19,897 nucleotides of DNA from Bacteroidetes bacterium UBA4416 (GTDB lineage: Bacteria > Bacteroidota > Bacteroidia > B-17B0 > Aurantibacillaceae): positions 208,663-228,559 of the forward strand of contig DGQK01000063.1 in NCBI GenBank assembly GCA_002390745.1, in the 5' to 3' direction. Numbering within the stretch: position 1 is the stretch's first letter; each line of letters opens with the position of its first letter. Positions 1-7,973 of the stretch are shown in pieces. Position numbers and translations under genes: made by a program. The notes beneath the pieces were generated by a model that ran no database searches, was not told the origin of the DNA, and saw only the letters and a program-made list of their open reading frames with translations.

Positions 1-828
1 GTGTAGCCGGAACATGGAAAGACCTTACGGATTCGGTGAACCAGATGACGGGCAACTTAACCTCACAGGTGCGCAACATTGCCGAGGTAACAAAAGCGGT
101 GGCCAGCGGCGACTTATCGAAAACGATTACGGTGGATGTGAAAGGCGAGATCTTCGACCTGAAAAATACGATCAATAAAATGGTGGATCAGCTGCGCGCT
201 TTCGCCTCCGAAGTAACGCGTGTGGCCAGGGAAGTAGGTACCGACGGAAAACTCGGCGGGCAGGCTTATGTAGCAGGTGTAGCCGGAACCTGGAAGGATC
301 TGACAGACTCCGTGAACATCATGGCCACCAACCTGACCTCACAGGTGCGCGGTATTGCCAAGGTCGTAACATCGGTGGCGACCGGTAACCTCCGGCAAAA
401 ATTATTCATCAATGCCCGCGGAGAAGTGGCACAGCTGACGGATACGATCAATGAGATGATCGAAACGCTGGCGGTATTTGCCGACCAGGTAACGAACGTG
501 GCCCGTGAGGTAGGCGTTGAAGGGCGGCTGGGTGGCCAGGCCAATGTTCCAGGCGCGTCGGGGATCTGGAAAAACCTAACGGAAAACGTGAACCAGCTCG
601 CCGAAAACTTAACGACACAGGTGCGCTCTATCTCGGAAGTGGCTTCTGCGGTAACGAAAGGTGACTTAACGCGAAACATCCGTGTGGATGCTAAAGGTGA
701 GGTGGAAGAGTTAAAGGACACCATCAACCAGATGATCACCAATCTGCGTGAAACGACCTTCGTCAACCAGGAGCAGGATTGGCTCAAATCCAACCTTGCG
801 AAGTTCACACAAATGCTGCAGGGGCAGA
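1..828 (+). repeat. 276-bp coding repeat encoding tandem HAMP units
   Basis: The same sequence block recurs every 276 bp (92 codons): VAGTWKDLTDSVN at bases 3-41, again at 279-317, and a diverged copy (ASGIWKNLTENVN) from about 555. Each unit pairs a HAMP segment ending in a GEV/GEI-x-x-L-x-x-TIN motif with a linker rich in REVG..G.LGGQA. The first two copies are very similar in DNA as well as protein, which would allow recombination to change the copy number. More copies may lie upstream of the window. Confidence 0.85.
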
Positions 829-3539
829 AAGACCTGCAAACTGTGGCCAAGCGGATCTTATCGGAGCTGGCACAGGTGGTAACAGCGCACTACGGCGCCT
901 TCTATATTTTATCGTCGGAAGACGATACGCATAAATTAAAACTCTTTGGTTCCTATGCCAGGTCGGAAAAACATATCCCCAAAGAATTTGCCATTGGCGA
1001 AGGCCTGGTCGGCCAGTGTGCCTTCGAGAAGGAACGGATCATTCTGACGAATATCCCGAATGATTATGTAAAGATCAGTTCGGGGCTTGGAAAGGCAAAG
1101 CCTGCCAACCTGATCGTGCTGCCGGTGTTGTTTGAAAATAACGTGAAAGCAGTAATCGAGTTGGGATCGCTGGATGTATTTAGTCAAACGCACCTCGACT
1201 TCCTCAACCAGCTTACGGAAAGTATCGGTATCGTGGTAAATACGATTGAAACCAACACAAGAACAGAAGTGCTGCTGGCACAATCGCAGTCGCTGGCCGG
1301 TGAGCTGAAGATCCAGCAGGAAGAGCTCCGGAGAACCAACGACGAGCTACAGGACAAAGCGCTGCTTCTTGTGAAACAGAAAAACGAAGTGGAAGCCAAA
1401 AACAAAGAGGTAGAGGAAGCCCGCAGGTCCCTGGAAGAAAAAGCGGAGCAGCTCACCTTAACGTCGAAGTACAAATCGGAGTTTCTTGCCAACATGTCGC
1501 ACGAATTGCGCACACCGCTCAATTCCCTGCTGATCCTGGCACAACAGCTGTACGAGAATGCCGAAGGAAACCTGAACGAGAAGCAGACGCGCTATGCCAA
1601 AACGATTCACTCCTGCGGTGATGACTTGCTTCAGCTCATCAACGACATCCTCGATCTTTCCAAAATCGAATCGGGCTTTATTACCGCCAACATCTCTTCC
1701 GTTCGTTTCTCAGAGATCTCCTCTTTTGTTGAAACGACCTTTAAACCCATCTCGGAAGCGAAGAACCTCAAATTCAGAATCGAGGTGGACCCAAAACTTC
1801 CGGAGAACGTCGATACCGACTCCCAGCGCCTGAACCAGATCCTGAAAAATCTCCTGTCGAACTCCTTCAAGTTCACTGAAAAAGGCGAGATCAAATTCAG
1901 GATTTTCCGTGCCAACAAAAACTGGAAATCCGGAAGCCTCGCGCTTGATAAGGCAAAGGACGTCGTAGGATTTTCCATCATCGATTCGGGCATCGGCATT
2001 CCGCAGGATAAGCAGACCATTATCTTCGAAGCCTTCCAGCAGGCCGAAGGCTCTACAAGCCGAAAGTACGGAGGCACGGGCCTGGGGCTCTCGATCAGCA
2101 GAGGCCTTGCCGAGCTTCTCGGCGGAACCATCGAGCTGGAAAGTGAGGTGGGCAAAGGAAGCTCCTTTACATTATACCTGCCAATGGACGCTACCTCGAG
2201 CCTCGCCACGGAAGGTTATACGGGCATAACGTCGGAAAAGAAAAACCTGGACGACCTCTTTGATGTGCTGAGCAGCAAGGAAGACGATAACGAGCTGAAG
2301 AAATTCGAACGCATCGAGGAGCTGATCAATGAAACCGGTGACGATCGCAACTCTATTCTTCCAGGCGACAAGGTATTACTGGTGATTGAGGATGACCTGC
2401 GCTTCGGAAAAATCATGATCGACAGGGCGCATCAGGACAACCTGAAAGTGGTAATCGCCACCAACTATGTCGACATTTTCAACTTCGTATCGCGCTACTC
2501 CCCGGTGGCTATTACACTGGACGTGAAGCTTCCCGACACATCGGGATGGAAAGTGCTCGATCTTCTGAAAAATGACCTTAACTACAGGCATATTCCCGTG
2601 CACCTGATCTCGGGTGAAGAAAACAAGTTGCTTGCCCTGAAGCGGGGAGCCAGAAGCTTTCTGCTGAAACCGCTTTCCAACGAGCAGCTGGATGAATTAT
2701 TCAAGGACGTGATCCGCTTCCACCATAAAACAAAACGCGACCTGCTGGTGATCGAAGACAATGAACTGGAATCGTCGTTACTGGCCAAACAGATCGAAAG
2801 CGACGACATCCGTGTAACGATCGCCCCTACCGGGAAGAAAGCCCTGGAACTCATGGAAACGATGGTTTACGATAGCATCATCGTGGATTACACCTTACCG
2901 GATATTCCGGGTATGGATCTGCTGACACACATCCAGTCGGGTAAAAACGCCCTGGTGCCTATCATCATTTATTCCGCGAAGGACTTTTCGCCTACCGAGC
3001 TCAATAAGCTGAACAAGCTTTCGAGCAGCGTGGTTCTGAAGGGCGTGAATTCACTGGACAAACTGCTGGAGGAAGCATTGATGTACCTGCATGTCAACTA
3101 CTCTACCCTCTCTGCCGACAAACGCCGGATGATGGAAAATATCCGGATGAAAAACGATATCCTGTCCGGCAAGAAAATACTGGTAGTGGATGACGATGTG
3201 CGGAACCTTTTTGCAATCACTACGGTATTTGAGCGCTACAATATTGATGTGATCACAGCCGAAAGCGGCAAGGAAGCGATAGAGCTCATTAACAATGCCA
3301 GCAATAACATCGAAATGGTGCTGATGGACATTATGATGCCGGAGATGGATGGCTATGAGACCACACAGAAGATCCGCCGCGAGCATAAGAACAACAATCT
3401 ACCGATCATCGCCGTAACAGCCAAAGCAATGAAAGGCGACCGCCAGAAATGCATCGAGGCCGGTGCATCGGATTACATTACCAAACCTTTAAAGATGGAT
3501 CAGCTTTTATCGATGATGCGGATCTGGTTTTACAAATAA
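1..3539 (+). CDS. Poly-HAMP/GAF hybrid histidine kinase with three receiver domains (5' end missing)
   Basis: A cytoplasmic-looking hybrid sensor kinase; the reading frame is open from base 3, so the true start lies upstream. Numbering from the in-frame GTG at 36: about three 92-residue HAMP-type repeats to residue 240, GAF domain about 258-400, coiled coil about 415-485, HisKA with SHELRTPLN and phospho-acceptor His489, HATPase with N-box Asn609, G1 DSGIGIP at 650 and G2 near 679. Three receivers follow: Asp829 (LDVKLPD), Asp951 (VDYTLPD) and Asp1098 (MDIMMPEMDG). The architecture resembles Nik1-like poly-HAMP kinases, which sense stress through HAMP conformational changes; the signal here is unknown. 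The middle receiver has KG where the others have the usual KP. No Hpt domain is visible. It heads a likely four-gene signalling operon, with the next gene 3 bp downstream. Domain calls are firm; the biological signal is not known. Confidence 0.95.
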   Translation, partial: VAGTWKDLTDSVNQMTGNLTSQVRNIAEVTKAVASGDLSKTITVDVKGEIFDLKNTINKMVDQLRAFASEVTRVAREVGTDGKLGGQAYVAGVAGTWKDLTDSVNIMATNLTSQVRGIAKVVTSVATGNLRQKLFINARGEVAQLTDTINEMIETLAVFADQVTNVAREVGVEGRLGGQANVPGASGIWKNLTENVNQLAENLTTQVRSISEVASAVTKGDLTRNIRVDAKGEVEELKDTINQMITNLRETTFVNQEQDWLKSNLAKFTQMLQGQKDLQTVAKRILSELAQVVTAHYGAFYILSSEDDTHKLKLFGSYARSEKHIPKEFAIGEGLVGQCAFEKERIILTNIPNDYVKISSGLGKAKPANLIVLPVLFENNVKAVIELGSLDVFSQTHLDFLNQLTESIGIVVNTIETNTRTEVLLAQSQSLAGELKIQQEELRRTNDELQDKALLLVKQKNEVEAKNKEVEEARRSLEEKAEQLTLTSKYKSEFLANMSHELRTPLNSLLILAQQLYENAEGNLNEKQTRYAKTIHSCGDDLLQLINDILDLSKIESGFITANISSVRFSEISSFVETTFKPISEAKNLKFRIEVDPKLPENVDTDSQRLNQILKNLLSNSFKFTEKGEIKFRIFRANKNWKSGSLALDKAKDVVGFSIIDSGIGIPQDKQTIIFEAFQQAEGSTSRKYGGTGLGLSISRGLAELLGGTIELESEVGKGSSFTLYLPMDATSSLATEGYTGITSEKKNLDDLFDVLSSKEDDNELKKFERIEELINETGDDRNSILPGDKVLLVIEDDLRFGKIMIDRAHQDNLKVVIATNYVDIFNFVSRYSPVAITLDVKLPDTSGWKVLDLLKNDLNYRHIPVHLISGEENKLLALKRGARSFLLKPLSNEQLDELFKDVIRFHHKTKRDLLVIEDNELESSLLAKQIESDDIRVTIAPTGKKALELMETMVYDSIIVDYTLPDIPGMDLLTHIQSGKNALVPIIIYSAKDFSPTELNKLNKLSSSVVLKGVNSLDKLLEEALMYLHVNYSTLSADKRRMMENIRMKNDILSGKKILVVDDDVRNLFAITTVFERYNIDVITAESGKEAIELINNASNNIEMVLMDIMMPEMDGYETTQKIRREHKNNNLPIIAVTAKAMKGDRQKCIEAGASDYITKPLKMDQLLSMMRIWFYK

Positions 3540-3542
3540 GTT

Positions 3543-4823
3543 ATGGAGATCCGTGAAAAACCTGCAAGAGTAAAAATACTGATCGTTGACGATAAGGAAA
3601 ACAACCTCATTTCCATGGAAAGCCTTCTGTGGAACGAAGGTTACAATATTGTGAAAGCCCGCTCGGGGAAAGAGGCTTTAAAAATCCTGCTGACGGATTT
3701 CGACTTTACGCTGATCCTGATGGACGTGGAAATGCCCGACCTTAATGGTTTCGAAACCGCTGCCATGATCTATGGCAGAGAGCGGCTCAGGCACATCCCG
3801 ATCATTTTCATCACAGCTCATAGCTATGGCGACGAGAATTTGTATAAAGGTTACCGGACCGGAGCAGTGGACTACATTTATAAACCGATCCAGCCCAACC
3901 TGCTTCGCGCGAAAGTGATGGTGTTTGCTGATTTGTACCGCAAGAACCACTTGCTAATGGCCCAGGAGCAAAAGCTGATCGCCATTAACCGCAACCTGGA
4001 AATCGAGATCAAAGACAGGATCGCCTCGGAAGCCAAAGTCAACGAGCTGAACAAGCAGCTGCTACAGAACATCAACACACTCGAGCTGACGAACAGGGAG
4101 CTTGACCGCTTCGCATTTATGGCCTCGCACGATTTGCAGGAACCTATCCGGAAGATCAGGATTTTCAGCAACCGCATCGCTGAAAAGTATTACGACCAGA
4201 TCGGCGATGAAGGCAAGTTATACATTGATAAGATGCAGCTGGCCTGCTCGCGGATGCAAAGCCTGATCGGCGATATCCTGGCTTTTAGCAAGATCAGCGT
4301 ATCAAAGGATTCGCTGGAGCTTTCGGACATGAACAGGCTCATCGACGAAGTCGTCAGTGAAATGGAATTGCCTATCCAGGAGAAGAAAGCCGTGGTAAGC
4401 ATCGGCAAACTGCCACCGGTATATGTGAACCCCGTATTGATCAAATCGCTTTTCCAAAACCTGATCAGCAACTCCCTGAAATATTCCAGGAACGATGTGT
4501 CTCCGGAGATCAGAATCTCCGGAGGGATCGACAAACGCTATAAGCTTAATGACCAACAGGCCGACAGCCCGAAATACTATAGGATCTATGTGCAGGATAA
4601 CGGCATTGGCTTCGACCAGCAGTATGCCGAGCAGATCTTTACCATGTTTACGCGCCTCCATGTGAACACAGAATATACCGGAACCGGTATCGGGCTTGCT
4701 ATCTGTAAAAAGATCGTAGAAGAGCATTCGGGATATATCAGTGCAAAAAGTGAAATCAACAAGGGAACGACCTTTACCATCAGCTTACCGGCCGATTTCC
4801 CTGAACATCTGAACAAGGTATGA
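3543..4823 (+). CDS. Response regulator-histidine kinase fusion (REC-HisKA-HATPase)
   Basis: A soluble 426-residue protein with an N-terminal receiver domain (about 10-130; Asp61 in LMDVEMPDLNG; KP at IYKPIQ), a coiled coil (about 140-190), HisKA with SHDLQEPIRK (His196) and a HATPase with G1 DNGIGFD (Asp352) and G2 GTGIGLAI (about 380). There are no membrane segments. The order, receiver first, suggests that a partner kinase phosphorylates the receiver and so controls the kinase part; the hybrid kinase 3 bp upstream is the obvious candidate (inference). The last codon overlaps the next start as ATGA, which indicates translational coupling. The ATG was chosen because it gives the usual short lead before the KILIVDD strand. 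The ribosome site is weak, as is common in Bacteroidota. Confidence 0.93.
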   Translation: MEIREKPARVKILIVDDKENNLISMESLLWNEGYNIVKARSGKEALKILLTDFDFTLILMDVEMPDLNGFETAAMIYGRERLRHIPIIFITAHSYGDENLYKGYRTGAVDYIYKPIQPNLLRAKVMVFADLYRKNHLLMAQEQKLIAINRNLEIEIKDRIASEAKVNELNKQLLQNINTLELTNRELDRFAFMASHDLQEPIRKIRIFSNRIAEKYYDQIGDEGKLYIDKMQLACSRMQSLIGDILAFSKISVSKDSLELSDMNRLIDEVVSEMELPIQEKKAVVSIGKLPPVYVNPVLIKSLFQNLISNSLKYSRNDVSPEIRISGGIDKRYKLNDQQADSPKYYRIYVQDNGIGFDQQYAEQIFTMFTRLHVNTEYTGTGIGLAICKKIVEEHSGYISAKSEINKGTTFTISLPADFPEHLNKV

Positions 4824-6277
4824 CCATACGCAGTAAATTATTTTCAGGCTTCATTACATTGATTCTGATCTTTATCATCAATTTTTATGTAAACCAGAGT
4901 TTATCGAAACAGGTGATCCGGAACACCAATTACATCAACAATTCGGAAGCTGTTATCCGTAACTCCAACATCCTGCACAAAAATATGATCGATATGCAAA
5001 GCGGTTACCGGGGCTATTTACTTACCGGGCAGGAGGTCTTTCTTGAACCCTACTATGAAGGGCTTAAAAACATTCCCCCGCTTATCGACGAGCAACAAAG
5101 CCTGATCTCTTCTCCAAAGCAGAAAGTACGGCTCGATTCCATCATGTCGCTGCACCAGGCCTGGGTGAAGCATGCCAGCTCGCTCATCCAGACGAAACAG
5201 GATACGATGCCGGAAGCGGGGGCCAAATACCGGGAGCTCTTCGAAAAAAAGGTAAAGACCCAAACCGGCAAAAAGATCAACGACGATATCCGAAAGATCT
5301 TCGAAAATTTCGACAATTACGAATACTATTTCAGGCAAATCAGGCGCGACCTGCTACAAAAGAGCATTGCCAGAACGGGCAAGATCAACCTCGTGCTGAC
5401 CGTTTTCTCAATTACTTTCGGGCTTATCCTCAGCTATTACATTATCCGGATCATTACAGGCCGGATCTCGAAAATGGTAATCCTTGCGGAAGAGATCTCC
5501 AAAGGCAACTTTAAACGCATAGAAGATGACCAGAAAGATGAATTGAAGAAATTATCAGAGTCTCTGAACCGCATGTCACAGATCCTGGAAATGAATTTCA
5601 ATGAGCTGAAAAAGAAAAACAATGAGCTGGACCAGTTTGCTTACGTCGTTTCTCATGACCTGAAAGCCCCTCTGAGGGGCATCGACAATATCATCAGCTG
5701 GGTAGAAGAGGATCATGCAAACGAGCTGACCGAATCTGTAAAGCATAACCTCGACCTGATCAAAGGCCGGACAAAGCGCCTGGAGAATATGATCAACGGC
5801 CTGCTGGCATATGCCCGCATCGGTAAACTCAAACGAAATGTAGAGCCTGTGAGCATCGGGATTCTTCTGCTTGAGTTGAAAGAGCTCCTGGTTCCTTCCC
5901 ATTTCAACTTCCTCGTTAAAGGCGAGATGCCGGTGCTGAACACCGAGAAGATCCAGATCGAGCAGGTTTTTTCCAACCTGATTTCCAACGCCGTAAAATA
6001 CAATCACAAGGTATCCGGAACGATTATCATAGAAGCCCGGGCATTTCCCGGTTACTATGAGTTTTCGGTATCGGACGACGGTATCGGGATACAGAAAGAC
6101 TATTTCGAAAAAATATTTATGATCTTTCAGACCCTTCAGGAACGCGATGCCTTTGAAAGTACGGGCGTGGGCCTTGCTATTGTCAAAAAGATCATTGATG
6201 AAAAGAAAGGAAGAATTAGCGTAGAATCGGAAGAGGGCAAAGGAACAACCTTCCGCTTTACCTGGCCATCCTTCTGA
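4820..6277 (+). CDS. CHASE3-HAMP membrane sensor histidine kinase
   Basis: A 485-residue inner-membrane kinase. Transmembrane segment 1 is at about 6-24 and segment 2 at about 189-213. The periplasmic part between them (about 25-187) carries CHASE3-like features, notably the MQSGYRGYLLTGQEVFLEPY stretch. Then come HAMP (about 212-265), HisKA with SHDLKAPLRG (His279) and HATPase with DDGIGIQ (Asp420) and STGVGLAI (about 449). CHASE3 is a widespread extracellular sensor domain whose ligands are mostly unknown. The start overlaps the previous stop (ATGA). The receiver encoded 38 bp downstream is the likely phosphorylation partner, since this kinase has no receiver of its own and the HisKA resembles those paired with Rcp1-type receivers. 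Confidence 0.93.
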   Translation: MTIRSKLFSGFITLILIFIINFYVNQSLSKQVIRNTNYINNSEAVIRNSNILHKNMIDMQSGYRGYLLTGQEVFLEPYYEGLKNIPPLIDEQQSLISSPKQKVRLDSIMSLHQAWVKHASSLIQTKQDTMPEAGAKYRELFEKKVKTQTGKKINDDIRKIFENFDNYEYYFRQIRRDLLQKSIARTGKINLVLTVFSITFGLILSYYIIRIITGRISKMVILAEEISKGNFKRIEDDQKDELKKLSESLNRMSQILEMNFNELKKKNNELDQFAYVVSHDLKAPLRGIDNIISWVEEDHANELTESVKHNLDLIKGRTKRLENMINGLLAYARIGKLKRNVEPVSIGILLLELKELLVPSHFNFLVKGEMPVLNTEKIQIEQVFSNLISNAVKYNHKVSGTIIIEARAFPGYYEFSVSDDGIGIQKDYFEKIFMIFQTLQERDAFESTGVGLAIVKKIIDEKKGRISVESEEGKGTTFRFTWPSF

Positions 6278-6315
6278 ACGGCCGAACATATGTGTCACTT
6301 ATAAAAACCAAATGT

Positions 6316-6741
6316 ATGAACCCTAAAAAAATACTACTGATCGAAGACGATTACCTGGATGTTACCAATGTGAAGCGCGCCCTCACCAAGCTTGCTGTTG
6401 ACTATACTCTACACGTTGCACACAATGGGGTCGATGCGCTGGCAATCCTAAACGGCAATACACAGGACGGCACGCGCGTCCATCCTGACATTATTTTACT
6501 GGACATCAACATGCCAAAAATGAACGGGCTCGAATTCCTGGGGATCATAAAAAGCTATTACAGCCTCAACAATATCAAGACCTTTATCATGACGACGTCA
6601 GCAGAAGAATACGATAAAGTGGCCGCTGAAAACCTCGGCATCTCCGGCTATATCCTCAAGCCTCTCGATTTTTCCGGAAACCGTAAAGACGACTCGGGAC
6701 TTGCAACCGAAATCCTCAAAGCGGAGCTGATGGCTGGCTAG
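6316..6741 (+). CDS. Stand-alone Rcp1-like response regulator
   Basis: A single-domain receiver of 141 residues with no output domain. It shows the acidic pair EDD at 10-12, phospho-acceptor Asp63 in LLDINMPKMNG, a conserved Thr in the MTTSAEE segment and the Lys of ILKPL. Receivers of this type relay phosphate or act by protein-protein contact; the paired kinase is probably the CHASE3 protein just upstream. An in-frame GTG at 6292 would add eight residues, but the ATG at 6316 puts the KKILLIEDD strand at the usual distance from the N-terminus and is preferred. No Shine-Dalgarno sequence is evident at either start. Confidence 0.9.
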   Translation: MNPKKILLIEDDYLDVTNVKRALTKLAVDYTLHVAHNGVDALAILNGNTQDGTRVHPDIILLDINMPKMNGLEFLGIIKSYYSLNNIKTFIMTTSAEEYDKVAAENLGISGYILKPLDFSGNRKDDSGLATEILKAELMAG

Positions 6742-6793
6742 CACTGGCATTTCATTTGGAAAGGCTTTACTAAACACACTAAAGCTTTTATTT

Positions 6794-7033
6794 ATGAAAC
6801 GATTAATTCTTACACTGGGAATGCTTGCCGCGTTGACGGCAGTACAAGCGCAAAACCCTGCAAAACGGGATACCAGCGGCAAAATTGCCAATCCTGATGA
6901 TTTTAAAACAGATTCTGTGAAACGCGGACAGGAAGTGTATCTGCCGGGAAAACACCAGGCAGACACTACTTCTCACAAACAAAAACCGAAAAAGAAACCG
7001 GCAGGCAACAAGGAAGCAACCAAGCCGAAGTAA
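6794..7033 (+). CDS. Small secreted Lys-rich protein of unknown function
   Basis: A 79-residue protein whose first about 20 residues form a signal peptide (basic start MKRL, hydrophobic core LGMLAALTA, AQA-like end at VQAQ). The mature part is polar and becomes strongly Lys/Pro-rich at the C-terminus (KQKPKKKPAG), so it is probably disordered and positively charged. No family was recognised. It lies 52 bp after the receiver gene on the same strand and could be read with it or from its own promoter. It may be envelope- or polyanion-associated, but that is only a guess from charge. The ATG start and signal peptide make a real gene likely. Confidence 0.65.
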   Translation: MKRLILTLGMLAALTAVQAQNPAKRDTSGKIANPDDFKTDSVKRGQEVYLPGKHQADTTSHKQKPKKKPAGNKEATKPK

Positions 7034-7060
7034 GCGAATCAAAAGCAGGTTATTTTACCA

Positions 7061-7083
7061 TATAAGACATATAAGGTCTTATA
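7061..7083 (+). repeat. 8-bp inverted repeat and sense-strand ATAAGRNNT units after a stop codon
   Basis: TATAAGAC (7061-7068) and GTCTTATA (7076-7083) form a perfect 8-bp inverted repeat with a 7-nt loop, 27 bp after the stop of the small secreted gene. The same stretch reads as 9-nt units beginning AAGACATAT and AAGGTCTTA. Related ATATAAGG copies occur at about 7099-7106. A weak terminator is possible but no T-run follows. Confidence 0.5.
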
Positions 7084-7189
7084 AGAAGGACACAGAATAA
7101 TATAAGGAGTAATTTCTCTTTTATCCTTTTGCAGTTTGAAAACTTAATATCAAATCAGAATAAGGAAATAGATTAACAACTAATCTTTG

Positions 7190-7279
7190 TCTTATATGAT
7201 CTGATATGCCTTATATGGTTTCCTACTTTTCAATCCCTTTTTGTCTCTTAAGTCTCTCCTATCTCTTCACTCCCTTCTC
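7190..7279 (-). repeat. Purine-rich 9-nt repeat array at the 3' end of the GyrI-like gene
   Basis: Read on the minus strand from 7276 this is a run of 9-nt units: AAGGGAGTG, AAGAGATAG, GAGAGACTT, AAGAGACAA, AAAGGGATT, then AT-rich members such as AAGGCATAT and AAGACAAAG. The array overlaps the last codons of the gene (its TGA stop is inside the first unit) and then runs downstream. Strand bias is extreme: purines on the sense strand, pyrimidines on the other. Several units are identical or nearly so to those of the 7755-7973 array. Confidence 0.7.
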
Positions 7280-7746
7280 CTCACCGGAATCCATATTTCT
7301 TCTTCGGAATCAGGATCATTGTTCTTGTAGTTTTCTCCGAGCAATTCGAAATGAGGCCTTGTATCCAACTCATAGTCTGATGCCGGTAACCAGCTTTGCA
7401 GGATATACTGAAAGGGAAGCGGGGAACCTGCGGGGCCTTTATGCAGGAATACGGCATACAATCCGGCAGCTAAGATGGTTGTTTCCATAGCAGGAGGAAT
7501 GCTTTGCGCATCACTGACTTCTATAGCCGCCCATTTTTCGAATGGGGTCATTGGATTAAAATTCTCGAAGAAGTTCTCCGGGTAGATTTGCATGGAATAG
7601 AGTACATTCCCTAGCCTATTAACTATTTCATGACGGCGCGGCATAAAGCTTTTCCATAAGTCTGCCGTTGTGTTTGCTGCAAAAGACATCGTCATGCGTT
7701 TACCAATGAGCTTCTTTTCCTGTAGTTGTTCGATGCGGTATTCCAC
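7267..7746 (-). CDS. GyrI-like small-molecule-binding domain protein
   Basis: A 159-residue stand-alone protein matching the GyrI-like/AraC effector-binding fold (SRPBCC-like SOUL/GyrI group) by pattern: IEQLQEKKLIGKRMTMS near the start, LWKSFMPRRHEI at about 31-42, EKWAAIEV in the middle and FEKWAAIEVSD followed by a glycine-rich strand, FLHKGPAG, at about 103. Relatives bind cationic or hydrophobic ligands, or act as free-standing effector domains; the ligand here is unknown. The start is GTG at 7746: a stop codon lies 18 bp upstream in frame, and the MEYRIE beginning fits the family. The C-terminal VRRRE residues are encoded by the 9-nt repeat array that continues past the stop, so the tail may be an evolutionary extension. 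Confidence 0.8.
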   Translation of the reverse strand: MEYRIEQLQEKKLIGKRMTMSFAANTTADLWKSFMPRRHEIVNRLGNVLYSMQIYPENFFENFNPMTPFEKWAAIEVSDAQSIPPAMETTILAAGLYAVFLHKGPAGSPLPFQYILQSWLPASDYELDTRPHFELLGENYKNNDPDSEEEIWIPVRRRE

Positions 7747-7754
7747 GTGATTTG

Positions 7755-7973
7755 TTTTTCCTTAATGCGTTTATCTTTTCCTTTTATCTTATGTCTTTTT
7801 TGTCCCTTTGGCTTCGACTCCGCTGCCTTCGAGAGCTTCAGGCACCGCAGCCGCCGGGTTTTTTCTTTTATCCCTTTAACCTCTCTTCTCTTCCGTCCCT
7901 TTAATCTCTTCTATCCCTTTTGTCTCTTCTATACTTTTAATCTCTTTTTTCTCTTAAATCCCTTTTGTCCCTT
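7755..7973 (-). repeat. Purine-rich 9-nt (AAGRGAYNN) degenerate tandem array
   Basis: On the minus strand, from 7973 to 7884, ten consecutive 9-nt units can be read without a phase break: AAGGGACAA, AAGGGATTT, AAGAGAAAA, AAGAGATTA, AAAGTATAG, AAGAGACAA, AAGGGATAG, AAGAGATTA, AAGGGACGG, AAGAGAAGA. More diverged units continue to about 7864. After a GC-rich block (7810-7860) the pattern resumes at 7808 with AAGGGACAA, AAAAGACAT, AAGATAAAA and fades by about 7755. The array starts exactly at the TAA stop of the DUF1905/YdeI gene and fills the whole space to the next gene. It is a real periodicity rather than plain low complexity. No function is known to me. Confidence 0.75.
7810..7860. repeat. 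GC-rich REP-like element inside the 9-nt array
   Basis: About 50 bp of GC-rich sequence, unlike the purine/pyrimidine array on both sides. It starts GGCTTCGACTCCGCTGCC and ends GCACCGCAGCCGCCGGG. Partial pairing is possible (GCCT 7825-7828 with AGGC 7840-7843, and GCTG 7822-7825 with CAGC 7848-7851, as alternatives). The CTTCGACTCCGCT / AGGCACCGCAG motifs resemble the short REP-type palindromes scattered in many Bacteroidota genomes. Mobility is inference. Confidence 0.4.

Noticed and set aside
6292..6315. GTG start for the stand-alone receiver
   Set aside because: The ATG at 6316 fits the receiver fold better and the extra eight residues match nothing.
7061..7973. CRISPR array
   Set aside because: Units are 9 nt, degenerate and without spacers, and no cas gene is present.
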